Below are positions 25,285-33,842 of a stretch of DNA of 40,497 nucleotides, piece after piece. The translations under genes were made by a program, and so were the position numbers. The stretch comes from Pirellulaceae bacterium (GTDB taxonomy: Bacteria > Planctomycetota > Planctomycetia > Pirellulales > Pirellulaceae), in the NCBI GenBank assembly GCA_011087765.1, contig JAALLA010000017.1, forward strand, positions 1 through 40,497. The letters are read 5' to 3'. Each line of letters begins with the position of its first letter. The stretch's first letter is position 1. A model generated the notes under the pieces. That model searched no databases. It was given only the letters and a program-made list of their open reading frames with translations, and had not been told where the DNA came from.

Positions 25285-25848
25285 ATGCTACTGGAATCCA
25301 AAAAGTTGCGAGTCATTTTTGGTTGGAATGTATTCGTTTTTGCAGCCTTTTGCGGGACTTTAGAGGCTCAGTCGAATTCACCACAGTCTCGAGAGCAGGC
25401 GGCCAGGATTGCCGAAATTGAAGAGTTGCGGAAAAAAATTGGGGGTGGTGTGGCGGAATCACTTGGTGAGTTGCTTGACCCCAAGGCCGCCCAACAGGAA
25501 TTTGCTCTCGAATTGGAAAGGCTTTCCGGTGAGAGTGCCCCACCGCTAGTCAAATCAAAAGACGATTTAACAACAGGGGTAATTCCCTTGGGTCCGACTC
25601 CGGTGGTTGGGAAACCCAGGTTGCTTTCCCCGCGTCCAAAGCTCAGTGGTCGTTCGCTCTGTCAATCCATTGCGAGGAAACTCGATGGGATCACCGCAGA
25701 TTTGGAAGAAGCCAGTTATTACGAGGACGCAGATTCGATGCGAAAATTGGCGGAGAGCTACTGGCGAAAAGCACGTAAAATGCAACCTGTGCCCGGGAAG
25801 TCAGCGTTGCGCGTGCTCCCGTTGGGCGCTCTCGAGGAAAAAAAATAA
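25285..25848 (+). CDS. small exported protein of unknown function
   Basis: A 187-residue protein with a signal-like hydrophobic segment (VIFGWNVFVFAAFCGTLEA, cleavage near LEA-QS), then a helical, Glu/Arg-rich region (about 30-80), a Pro/Ser linker, and a helical C-terminal part (LCQSIARKLDGITADLEEASYYEDADSM). No family is recognised. The ATG at 25285 begins a normal signal peptide and has GAGG about 9 nt upstream; an ATG at 25204 would add 27 residues before it. It precedes the pilus cluster by 359 bp on the same strand, but no functional link is visible. Confidence 0.65.
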   Translation: MLLESKKLRVIFGWNVFVFAAFCGTLEAQSNSPQSREQAARIAEIEELRKKIGGGVAESLGELLDPKAAQQEFALELERLSGESAPPLVKSKDDLTTGVIPLGPTPVVGKPRLLSPRPKLSGRSLCQSIARKLDGITADLEEASYYEDADSMRKLAESYWRKARKMQPVPGKSALRVLPLGALEEKK

Positions 25849-26045
25849 GCTTCCCTTTTGCCGGGATGGTTTTCGTAATTTGGCGAATTAATAAGAAAAG
25901 CCGTTTCAGAGCGTTTTTGGGTCGAAGAAACCGGATTTGATTGAGCTTATTCCTCGATTAATTGAAGCTAACCGTTCGTGAGACCGTTATAATTGATCCA
26001 TGCGGTCTAAATTTCCACGGTCCAATTGGCGTTTTAGGGGACTGT

Positions 26046-26060
26046 ATCAAAAGTTTTGAT
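26046..26060. promoter_or_regulatory. perfect 15-bp palindrome upstream of the pilus cluster
   Basis: ATCAAAA (26046-26052), a central G, then TTTTGAT (26054-26060). It lies about 33 bp upstream of the TTGACA box and could be an operator. A chance AT-rich palindrome is the alternative. Confidence 0.35.
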
Positions 26061-26092
26061 CAATCCGAGAACTTAATCGGATGGGGATTTGA

Positions 26093-26121
26093 TTGACAAG
26101 GATGACGAAAATGGATCAATA
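26093..26121 (+). promoter_or_regulatory. candidate promoter of the pilus cluster
   Basis: A perfect -35 box TTGACA at 26093-26098 is followed, after 17 bp, by TCAATA (26116-26121), a poor -10. TATACA at 26120-26125 is a better box but would need a 21-bp spacer. The first ATPase gene starts about 85 bp downstream. Confidence 0.35.
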
Positions 26122-26207
26122 TACAGTTGATTTTAGATATCAAATAAGGCGTCGCGGCTGTTTCGTTTGAAAATGAAACAGGCTGCGAATCGAAAGCTCA
26201 GCGAGAT

Positions 26208-27932
26208 ATGGCAACAAACAAAATTCAGGGGTTTGTAAAACTCCTTTTAGATTCCGGATCGATCACCCAAGACCAAGTCGTCGACGCCGAGAATCTGGCA
26301 AAGCAAACGGATAAGGCGATTGCGCAGACATTGGTTCAGCTCGGTTATTCTACCGAAGAAGAAGTGATGCGCGCTCAGGCAGAGCATAATCGCATGGAGT
26401 ACGTCGACCTTAGTGAGGTCGAGATTCCAGAGATGGTAATCGAGTTAATGCCCGAAGCGGTCGCCCGTGAGAACACCGTTTTGCCGATGAGCGAAGTCGA
26501 CGGCGGCTTGAAGGTCTTGATGAGCGAGCCAGGTGACGTTGATACGATTGAGAAGTTGAGGTTCATTCTCAATCGCGATGTGACCGTTGCGTTGGCGACA
26601 AGGTCCAGTATCACCCTCGCGATCAACCGAATGTATGGTCAGGTCGAAGGTGAATCGGCTGACTCAATTTTGCAAGAATTTACCGACACGGCGATCGACT
26701 TTACCGAAACAGTTGATGACGACGGCGGCAGTGACGGGAAGGGAGATGAAGAGTCGAGCGCCCCTATCGTGCGGCTTGTTCAGCTCATGATCACCGAAGC
26801 GGTTCAGTTGAGGGCTTCGGATATCCATGTCGAACCATTTGAGGATCGTGTCCGGATTCGCTATCGAATTGACGGTGTGCTTCACGAGCGTGATCGCCTG
26901 CCGAAGCGTCAGTTGGGTGCCATCATTTCCCGCATCAAAATTTTGTCATCGATCGATATTGCCGAGAAACGGCGACCGCAGGATGGGCGGATCAAGGTAA
27001 ACGTTGGTGAAAAAGAGCTGGATCTCCGAGTCAGTATCATTCCCACCAGCATGGGGCAGTCGGCGGTGTTGCGATTGCTCGATAAAGACAATATTCGAAT
27101 CGGTGTTCGACAACTCGGGTTCTCCGAGGAGATGTATAAGAAATTTAACAATCTGATTCGCCGTCCGAACGGAATTATTCTGGTTACCGGGCCGACGGGT
27201 TCTGGAAAAACGACGACCCTCTACGCGGCCCTCAATGGTCTCAATCGGCCTGATCGAAAGATCATCACCGCGGAAGACCCGGTCGAATACTATCTGCCGG
27301 GAATCAATCAGGTGGAGGTTAAGCACCGCATCGGGTTGGACTTTGCCCGGATCATTCGCTCGATGTTGCGGCAGGCCCCCAACGTCATTCTAGTCGGTGA
27401 AATGCGAGACGCTGAGACGGTTTCCATGGGAATCCAAGCCAGTCTCACTGGACACTTGGTTTTCAGTACACTGCATACGAACGATGCGCCCACTGCTGTA
27501 ACGCGGATGATTGACATGGGCGTGCCGGGATATTTGGTGGCCAGTAGTGTGGTCGCGATCTTGGCTCAGCGTTTAGTTCGAACGATTTGCCCCAAGTGTC
27601 GGGCGAGGCATATACCTGGAGAGGCTGCGATTAAAGAGGCGGGTTTGACGCCAGAGCAGATTGAGGGTGCGACGTTTATGCGGGGTAAAGGCTGTAATAG
27701 CTGTCAAAAATCAGGGTTTCGCGGCCGAGTCGGCATTTACGAGATGTTGATCGTGGATTCCAAGGTTCGCGAGATGATTTTCGCTAATTCCCCGGCACAG
27801 GAGATTCGGACCTACGCGATGTCGGCGGGAATGACCACGCTGTATCAGGATGGTATCGACAAAGTATTGAAGGGTTTTACGACATTCGACGAAGTCTACC
27901 GGGTAGCGAAGCGAACAGAGCAAGACGTGTAA
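26208..27932 (+). CDS. pilB: type IV pilus/type II secretion assembly ATPase (PilB/GspE family), first copy
   Basis: A 574-residue cytoplasmic secretion ATPase that powers pilin polymerisation. The N-terminal GspE-type domain is at about 5-145, followed by an acidic linker (150-183). The ATPase core has Walker A GPTGSGKT (328-335), an Asp-box region (EDPVEYY, 356-362), Walker B VILVGEMRDAET (393-404) and the His-box TLHTND. A zinc tetracysteine (C461, C464, C496, C499) is typical of PilB/GspE. The family RQDPD before Walker B reads RQAPN and the family VGEIRDLET reads VGEMRDAET, unlike the second ATPase of the cluster. It starts with ATG and is the first gene of the cluster. Confidence 0.95.
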   Translation: MATNKIQGFVKLLLDSGSITQDQVVDAENLAKQTDKAIAQTLVQLGYSTEEEVMRAQAEHNRMEYVDLSEVEIPEMVIELMPEAVARENTVLPMSEVDGGLKVLMSEPGDVDTIEKLRFILNRDVTVALATRSSITLAINRMYGQVEGESADSILQEFTDTAIDFTETVDDDGGSDGKGDEESSAPIVRLVQLMITEAVQLRASDIHVEPFEDRVRIRYRIDGVLHERDRLPKRQLGAIISRIKILSSIDIAEKRRPQDGRIKVNVGEKELDLRVSIIPTSMGQSAVLRLLDKDNIRIGVRQLGFSEEMYKKFNNLIRRPNGIILVTGPTGSGKTTTLYAALNGLNRPDRKIITAEDPVEYYLPGINQVEVKHRIGLDFARIIRSMLRQAPNVILVGEMRDAETVSMGIQASLTGHLVFSTLHTNDAPTAVTRMIDMGVPGYLVASSVVAILAQRLVRTICPKCRARHIPGEAAIKEAGLTPEQIEGATFMRGKGCNSCQKSGFRGRVGIYEMLIVDSKVREMIFANSPAQEIRTYAMSAGMTTLYQDGIDKVLKGFTTFDEVYRVAKRTEQDV

Positions 27933-28313
27933 GTGGTCCTTATGGGTGGTTATTTCCTGTTTTGAGGCGCTTGAGTGGCAAAATGGGAAGATTTTTGGAC
28001 GTCGAGAGGTTAGATGCGAACAATAAGGGCGATCTTCGGATTTATATTCATTCAATTAACAAGAAGATCACCAATCCCTCCTCGTCTCCCGAAAAGCCAC
28101 GAACAACTCACTTATCCTTTCTTGGTCCTAACTCAACGCTTCCCTTGTTTGGATTTAAGCACGTCCTTGGAACTGGACGCTCGCTTTGAACTGGACGCTA
28201 GACAACTGGAAACAACACGAGCCGGCCTCCATCACTGGGATGAGGCTGGAGTTTGAGTGACGCGATCTCCAATTGGAAATCGGTTAAACAGGAAACGTTA
28301 AAGAAAAAGACTT
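27933..28313. other. 381-bp gap between the first ATPase gene and pilT
   Basis: No gene is convincing. It holds a pair of 12-bp direct repeats, GAACTGGACGCT at 28170-28181 and 28188-28199 (period 18). Its length suggests that pilT has its own promoter, but I could not place one. Confidence 0.5.
28170..28199. repeat. 12-bp direct repeats upstream of pilT
   Basis: GAACTGGACGCT at 28170-28181 and 28188-28199, 18 bp apart, about 115-145 bp before the pilT start. They may be a regulator-binding pair or a slippage product. Confidence 0.6.
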
Positions 28314-29447
28314 ATGGCAACCGTACTTATCGACAAACTGCTTGAGGCCTGCGTGAAGCAGGGTGCGAGCGATATTCACATTACGACTGGCCAACCGCCG
28401 GTTTTCCGTCTGCATGGTCGATTGCGAAAACTGGAAACCAAGGTTCTCGATTCTGAAGACACCGTTGCGTTGATGAAGAGTATCGCGCCGGAGCGATGTC
28501 AGCGTGAATTGCAGGAAATCGGAAGCTCGGACTTTGGATTTGCCTACGCCGACAAGGCGCGATTTCGCGTGTCCATTTTCAAGCAGCGCGGCGACATTGC
28601 GATGGTGCTGCGTCAGATTCCGAATGAGATGCTCCCTCCTGAGGTGCTCGGCGTTCCCGACATCTTCACAAAACTGTGTATGCGTCCACGTGGATTGATT
28701 CTGGTAACCGGACCGACGGGATCGGGAAAGAGTACAACGCTGGCCAGTATGGTCAATTTTATTAACGAGCGGGTGGATCACCATATCATTACGATTGAAG
28801 ACCCGATTGAGTTTTATCACTATCACAAGAAGTCAACGGTCAACCAGCGAGAAGTCGGTGTTGACGTTCCCTCGTTTTCTGAAGCGATCAAGCGAGCGTT
28901 GCGTCAGGATCCGGACGTGATCCTGGTGGGTGAGCTTCGCGATTTGGACACCATCGAAGCTGCGATTTCGGCCGCGGAAACAGGTCACATCGTGTTTGGT
29001 ACTCTGCACACCAATAGTGCTCAGGGTACGGTGAACCGAATCATTGACGCCTTCCCCGGTCAGCTTCAGGAGCAAATTAGAACACAACTTTCGACGTCCT
29101 TAATCGGCGTGCTCGCCCAGACTTTGTTGCCGCGGATTGGCGGCGGTCGAATTGCTGGATTCGAATCGTTGGTAGTAACGCCGGGTGTGGCTAACCTGAT
29201 TCGCGAAAACAAGACCTTTCGAATTAACTCAGCGATTCAGACGGGTGCCAAGTTTGGCATGATGCTAATGGACGATTGCCTGTTTGAGCATTGGGTCAAT
29301 GAGAAAATTGAGATGGAAGATGCCCTTGGTAAGGCGCAGGATCCGGACGCACTTGCCAAACGGATTGCAACCGCTCGTCGGCAGATGGAAGAAGGCATGC
29401 CGTTGGGTGAGGGTGATTTGGAAATGGACGACGAGGAAGATTACTAG
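28314..29447 (+). CDS. pilT: type IV pilus retraction ATPase
   Basis: A 377-residue PilT-family ATPase that depolymerises pilins and drives retraction and twitching motility. Walker A is GPTGSGKS (133-140), the Asp box IEDPIEFYH follows (161-169), Walker B is DVILVGELRD (201-210), and the His box is TLHTNS (230-235). The N-terminal PAS-like part includes ASDIHITTGQPP. The family C-terminal AIRNLIRE reads GVANLIRE. It lacks the N-terminal GspE-type domain and the zinc tetracysteine, which separates it from the PilB copies. Its tail after residue 330 is acidic and about 30 residues longer than usual (GEGDLEMDDEEDY). It lies between the two PilB-type genes. Confidence 0.95.
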   Translation: MATVLIDKLLEACVKQGASDIHITTGQPPVFRLHGRLRKLETKVLDSEDTVALMKSIAPERCQRELQEIGSSDFGFAYADKARFRVSIFKQRGDIAMVLRQIPNEMLPPEVLGVPDIFTKLCMRPRGLILVTGPTGSGKSTTLASMVNFINERVDHHIITIEDPIEFYHYHKKSTVNQREVGVDVPSFSEAIKRALRQDPDVILVGELRDLDTIEAAISAAETGHIVFGTLHTNSAQGTVNRIIDAFPGQLQEQIRTQLSTSLIGVLAQTLLPRIGGGRIAGFESLVVTPGVANLIRENKTFRINSAIQTGAKFGMMLMDDCLFEHWVNEKIEMEDALGKAQDPDALAKRIATARRQMEEGMPLGEGDLEMDDEEDY

Positions 29448-29474
29448 AGAAAATTTAGCTCCCTGTTTTGCAAC

Positions 29475-29501
29475 ACTGAAATTCACAAAACTGAAATTCA
29501 C
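29475..29501. repeat. 12-bp direct repeats upstream of the second pilB
   Basis: ACTGAAATTCAC at 29475-29486 and 29490-29501 (period 15), in the 90-bp gap between pilT and the second PilB-type gene. They may be a binding-site pair or a slippage product. Confidence 0.6.
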
Positions 29502-29537
29502 GAATCAATAACTAAATATTAAAGAATTAGGTGTCCT

Positions 29538-31256
29538 ATGGCCGTCCGAAGACTCGGTCAAATTTTTGTCGACTTAGGTTTTATCACCGACGATCAGCTG
29601 GAAATGCTCGTCGAAGAGCAAGCTCAAAATCCAGGTCAATTGATTGGCCGGGTGGCTGAGGATATGGGACTGGTTTCTGATGACGAATTGATCCAGGCGC
29701 TTGGCGAGCAATTTGGGCTCAATCACGTCGATATCGAGGGTGTGGTGCCGCCCGACGCTGCTCGGGAATCGGTTTCCGATGCGATGGCACAGCTGTATCG
29801 CGTCATTCCGCTGCAACTCAATGAGAACGTCTTGACCCTTGCGACTTGCGACCCGCAGAATCTTTCGATGCAGGATGAGTTGCGACGCTTTTTGGGTTAC
29901 GACATTCGGTTGTTAGTAGCCACAGAATCTCAGATTCTAAAATCGATTGACAAGTTCTTTAATGAAGAGTCAGAGAGTATCGAGAAGATCATTAGCGATC
30001 TCGAAAACGATGACGATCTCAAGCGCGCGACCGAAGCTCTTTCTGCCGACGGCCCGATTAACCTTTCGGATGTGAATGAATTGGTTGAGAGTGCACCGGT
30101 TCGGAAACTACTCAATATGGTGTTGTTGTTGGCGATTAAAGATCACGCCAGTGACATTCACTTTGAGCCGTTTGAAGACGAATTCCGGATTCGAATTAAA
30201 GCCGACGGTGTATTGTTCGAGATGGTTCCGCCGCCACGTCACCTCGCGTTTGCGATCACAACGCGGATTAAAGTGATGGCGAATCTAAATATTTCCGAGC
30301 GACGCCTGCCGCAGGACGGTCGAATCGAACTGATGGTGGGTGGTCACCCGGTTGACCTGCGTGTCAGTGTCTTGCCGACCATGTTTGGTGAGAGTGTTGT
30401 TTGTCGAGTGCTTGATCGTTCCGTGGTCTCACTCGATCTCCACAACGTCGGGATGGACGCACATATTATGGAAGAGTTCCGTGAGGTCATTGCGAAGCCG
30501 AACGGAATTATTTTAGTTACCGGGCCAACGGGTTCCGGCAAAACCACGACGCTCTACTCGGCCCTGTCTGAATTGAATGTGATCGAAGACAAACTCATCA
30601 CAACGGAGGATCCGGTTGAGTATGACATTGACGGCATTATTCAAATTCCAATCAATCATGATATTGACGTGACGTTTGCCAAGGCGTTGCGAGCTATTTT
30701 GCGGCAGGATCCGGATAAAATTCTGGTCGGCGAGATTCGAGATCTCGAGACTGCGGAGATTGCCGTTCAGGCATCTCTAACTGGCCACACTGTTTTCAGT
30801 ACTTTGCACACCAACGATGCTCCCAGTACGGTGACGCGAATGAAGGATATGGGCGTTCCGACATTCTTGATTACCGCGACCGTCGAGGCAATTTTGGCTC
30901 AACGGCTAGTACGGCGGATTTGCGCTGAGTGCCGCGAGGAAGTGGCTGTCAGCGAAGAGATGATGCTCGAACTTGATTTGAGTTCCGAGCAATGCGAAGG
31001 CAAGAGTTTTTACCGCGGAGCTGGCTGTGCCAGTTGCAGCAACACGGGCTACAAGGGGCGTGTCGGACTGTTTGAGTTGATGATCATGGACGACGAATTG
31101 CGCGACATGATTAATGAGAATTGCAACACCGACGATTTGCGTACCAAGGCTCAGTCCAAGGGGATGCGTTTGTTGCGTGACATGGGTGTCGGACTTGCAT
31201 TTGAAGGTACGACGACGGCAGAAGAAGTGGTTCGCGAGACGGTGCTGGACGCGTAA
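29538..31256 (+). CDS. pilB: type IV pilus/type II secretion assembly ATPase (PilB/GspE family), second copy
   Basis: A 572-residue assembly ATPase with an N-terminal GspE-type domain (about 1-145), an acidic linker, Walker A GPTGSGKT (329-336), Asp box TEDPVEYD, Walker B RQDPDKILVGEIRDLET (389-405), His box TLHTND and a zinc tetracysteine (C462, C465, C497, C500). Every family residue I can check is canonical, in contrast to the first copy. AGGTG lies about 6 nt before the ATG. It directly precedes the platform protein gene, as gspE precedes gspF in type II secretion operons, so it is the likelier partner of PilC/GspF here. Confidence 0.95.
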   Translation: MAVRRLGQIFVDLGFITDDQLEMLVEEQAQNPGQLIGRVAEDMGLVSDDELIQALGEQFGLNHVDIEGVVPPDAARESVSDAMAQLYRVIPLQLNENVLTLATCDPQNLSMQDELRRFLGYDIRLLVATESQILKSIDKFFNEESESIEKIISDLENDDDLKRATEALSADGPINLSDVNELVESAPVRKLLNMVLLLAIKDHASDIHFEPFEDEFRIRIKADGVLFEMVPPPRHLAFAITTRIKVMANLNISERRLPQDGRIELMVGGHPVDLRVSVLPTMFGESVVCRVLDRSVVSLDLHNVGMDAHIMEEFREVIAKPNGIILVTGPTGSGKTTTLYSALSELNVIEDKLITTEDPVEYDIDGIIQIPINHDIDVTFAKALRAILRQDPDKILVGEIRDLETAEIAVQASLTGHTVFSTLHTNDAPSTVTRMKDMGVPTFLITATVEAILAQRLVRRICAECREEVAVSEEMMLELDLSSEQCEGKSFYRGAGCASCSNTGYKGRVGLFELMIMDDELRDMINENCNTDDLRTKAQSKGMRLLRDMGVGLAFEGTTTAEEVVRETVLDA

Positions 31257-31368
31257 CAAATCAAAAAGCAAATTACCAAACGAATTTTTAATATTTAATT
31301 TTACGAACGACCTGAAAAATGACTCGGCGAATTGAGCGAGTCGACCTAAGTCGAAAAGGAAACTGAAA

Positions 31369-32775
31369 ATGCCAACTTATCAGTTTGAAGCGATGGACCC
31401 ACAGGGTCAGGAAATCAAGGATATCATCGAAGCGGCCACGCAGGATGATGCCCAGGCCACGATTCGATCGATGGGCTATTTCGTGACCAAAATTGCGGTT
31501 CAAAAACAGGCCAAAGGTGCTGCGGCCTCGTCTGGAAAAAATCGTAAATCCTTCGCGGTCGGTGGTGCCGGTGGTAAAAAGATCGTGACGTTCACGCGTC
31601 AGCTATCGATTTTGCAGGACGCTGGACTTCCGATTCTTCGAAGTTTGAAAATTCTTGAAGAGCAAGCCAAGCCGGGTGCGTTGAAGAACGGCCTGATTGA
31701 CGTTTGCGATGAAATTGAAGGTGGAGCTTCATTGTCCGAAGCGCTGGCAAAATCACCTAAGGTTTTTGACCGGCTGTACGTCAACATGATCAAGGCGGGT
31801 GAAGCGGGTGGATCGCTGGAAGTGATTCTTCGTCGTTTAGCCGAATTTAAAGAGCGGACTCAGTCGCTGAAGAACAAAGTCATCGGTGCGATGATGTATC
31901 CGATCATGGTCGTCTTGTTCACGATCGGTATTTTGACATTCATCATGCTCAAAATTATTCCTGAATTCCAGAAGATGTTCACCGAGTTTGGAATTGAGCT
32001 GCCAGCGATGACTCAGTTGTTGATGGCGATTTCAGATCGTGTTGTGAACCTCTGGTTCCTGTTTCCATTGATGCCGATTGCGGTCATTCTGTTTATCTCA
32101 TTGGTTTGTAAGTTTCGAGCTGGACGCATGGGTTGGCACCTGTTCCTGCTCAAATTGCCAGTGATGGGTAAGTTGGTTGAAAAATCAAATCTCGCGAGAA
32201 CGACCCGAACCCTTGGAGCCTTGATCGCTTCGGGTGTTCCCATTATCGAAGGATTGACCATTACCCGAGAAACATCCGGTAATGCGATGTATGAAAAAGT
32301 TTACAGTAAAGTGACCGATTCGATTCGCGAAGGTGATACGATCGCCAACCCGATGAAGGCGAACTCATTTCCTGCGTTCCATCCGGTAACGGCATTCTTC
32401 TTTTTGATCAGTGTTTCTTTGCCGCCATTGTCGATCTTGTTTGTCAAACCGGATCTCTGGTTCTTTGTGATGTACGGCTGTGCATTCATGTCGCTGATTG
32501 GCGGTGCGTGGTACTTCCTGAACTACAAAAAGCCTGTGGTGGAAGATCTGGTCGTCAACATGGTGGCGGTGGGTGAAGAGACTGGTGAGCTCGATACGAT
32601 GCTCTACAAAGTCGCCGACTACTACGAAGAAGAAGTCGAGCAGTTGACCGAAGGAATGATGAAGATGATCGAACCGTTGATGATTATTTTCCTTGGACTG
32701 GTGGTGTTGTTCATTGTGGCATCCCTGTTCATGCCGCTGATCGCGATCATTTCCGGTTTGACCAGTAACAAGTAA
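31369..32775 (+). CDS. pilC: type IV pilus/type II secretion inner-membrane platform protein (PilC/GspF) with an extra membrane hairpin
   Basis: A 468-residue integral membrane protein around which the ATPase and pilins assemble. Both T2SSF domains are present: the first at about 73-197 (FTRQLSILQDAGLPILRSL; MIKAGEAGGSLE at 140-151) with a helix at 177-197, the second from about 275 (ARTTRTLGALIASGVPIIEGL) to the end. The second domain is interrupted at about 336-391 by a 55-residue hydrophobic insertion with two helices; the family normally goes straight from FPP to M.AVGEETG. The core resumes with MVAVGEETGELDTML (398-412). That explains a length above the usual ~405. AAAGGA precedes the ATG with good spacing. 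A perfect hairpin follows the gene. Confidence 0.95.
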   Translation: MPTYQFEAMDPQGQEIKDIIEAATQDDAQATIRSMGYFVTKIAVQKQAKGAAASSGKNRKSFAVGGAGGKKIVTFTRQLSILQDAGLPILRSLKILEEQAKPGALKNGLIDVCDEIEGGASLSEALAKSPKVFDRLYVNMIKAGEAGGSLEVILRRLAEFKERTQSLKNKVIGAMMYPIMVVLFTIGILTFIMLKIIPEFQKMFTEFGIELPAMTQLLMAISDRVVNLWFLFPLMPIAVILFISLVCKFRAGRMGWHLFLLKLPVMGKLVEKSNLARTTRTLGALIASGVPIIEGLTITRETSGNAMYEKVYSKVTDSIREGDTIANPMKANSFPAFHPVTAFFFLISVSLPPLSILFVKPDLWFFVMYGCAFMSLIGGAWYFLNYKKPVVEDLVVNMVAVGEETGELDTMLYKVADYYEEEVEQLTEGMMKMIEPLMIIFLGLVVLFIVASLFMPLIAIISGLTSNK

Positions 32776-32784
32776 TGAAATCTC

Positions 32785-32817
32785 GGAGCGATTGCCCGAA
32801 TGAACAGCAATCGCTCC
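32785..32817 (+). promoter_or_regulatory. perfect 11-bp hairpin between pilC and the pilin genes
   Basis: GGAGCGATTGC (32785-32795) and GCAATCGCTCC (32807-32817) with an 11-nt loop, nine bases after the pilC stop. There is no T tract, so it is more likely a processing or stabilising hairpin that lets pilin mRNA outlast ATPase mRNA, or a leaky terminator. Confidence 0.5.
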
Positions 32818-32898
32818 CTGTTCCGTATAGTAAGAATTTAACGCAAGAATCCAGCCCGCTTTTCCAACCTATTGAAGAAACTCTTCCGGAGAAATGAA

Positions 32899-33798
32899 AT
32901 GACTAATCAACGCCGCTTTCGATCGAGATCCGGTTTCACGTTAACCGAAATAATGGTCGCCATCACGGTCATGGCTATTTTAGCGGGCATGTTGATGGCT
33001 GCGGTCATTCCGGCGATGTCATCCGCCCGGCGGACTGCCATCTTGATGGAGATGAAACAGATCGAACAGTCGCTTGAGAATTTCAAAACGCATCACGGTT
33101 TTTATCCTCCAAGTTGGGTCAGGATTAGTAACTCTGCCAACCCTCCCACAACGCTGTTGAAATACATCAATCGGCTTGCCCCGAACAACCGCGAGGGTGA
33201 AGTGGTCAGTGGTTCCAACCGCCGGATCGATTTGTGGTGGCAGAACGTCGGTCAAAATATCAATCATGCTTCGGGGCAGGATTTGGTTTTTTGGCTGTCT
33301 GGTTTACTTAAAAACAAGCAATACCCACTTACCAACGGGGTGGGTCCCGGTTCGTATCCCACGACTTATGACGACGCGACCTTGGAGCGGGATGTGTTTT
33401 ACGAATTCAAAGGAGATCAGTTGATCGAGAATGGCCTGGTTGCCTCTTACGTCCAACAAGCCAACACAGAAGCCCCGTTCCTTTACATTGATGCTGGGAG
33501 TTACAACAACGGGACTTCGTACGATGGTTACTACGTTCAAAATAATATTGGTACACCGTTCCGGTCTTATGAAAATCCAAAATCATTCCAACTGATAACC
33601 TGGGGTTTGGATAAGTTGGCTGTCGATCCAGACAATCCTCCGGCAAACCCAACCCAGTGGGGAGTTCAGACTGCTTCAGGGCTCGTCAATCCGGTTCTCG
33701 CCAGTGACAAGTACGCGTCGGACAACCTTTGCAATTTCTGCGATGGAATGTTGGATCGCTATCTTTCCGGCACCTTCGATAGTTCGGCGGTGAAATAA
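32899..33798 (+). CDS. type IV pilin/pseudopilin-like protein, first of the set
   Basis: A 299-residue prepilin. The class III signal is RSRSG (G12) followed by FTLTEIMVAITVMAILAGML, with Glu at mature position 5; a prepilin peptidase should cut after G12. The hydrophobic helix is followed by a typical amphipathic stretch (SSARRTAILMEMKQIEQSLENF). The soluble region (about 55-299) has no family I can name. Near the C-terminus is a CxxC pair (CNFC), possibly a disulfide or metal site. The ATG at 32899 has GGAG 7 nt upstream; a TTG at 32872 is less likely. At about 300 residues it is longer than most major pilins. Confidence 0.88.
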   Translation: MTNQRRFRSRSGFTLTEIMVAITVMAILAGMLMAAVIPAMSSARRTAILMEMKQIEQSLENFKTHHGFYPPSWVRISNSANPPTTLLKYINRLAPNNREGEVVSGSNRRIDLWWQNVGQNINHASGQDLVFWLSGLLKNKQYPLTNGVGPGSYPTTYDDATLERDVFYEFKGDQLIENGLVASYVQQANTEAPFLYIDAGSYNNGTSYDGYYVQNNIGTPFRSYENPKSFQLITWGLDKLAVDPDNPPANPTQWGVQTASGLVNPVLASDKYASDNLCNFCDGMLDRYLSGTFDSSAVK

Positions 33799-33842
33799 CC
33801 GCGGGTCCGCTCTTCTCATTCCCTCCTTACGGCTCTTCGAAC

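Larger units (their letters stand above)
25849..26207. other. 359-bp gap before the pilus cluster
   Basis: No gene is visible. A 15-bp palindrome ATCAAAA-G-TTTTGAT is at 26046-26060, and an ATCCGA/TCGGAT repeat follows. The candidate promoter at 26093-26121 lies closest to the first pilus gene. Confidence 0.5.

Noticed and set aside
27962-28256. Two short frames of 75-80 residues in the gap before pilT
   Set aside because: Overlapping, low-quality frames with no SD and no motif, and containing the 12-bp direct repeats.
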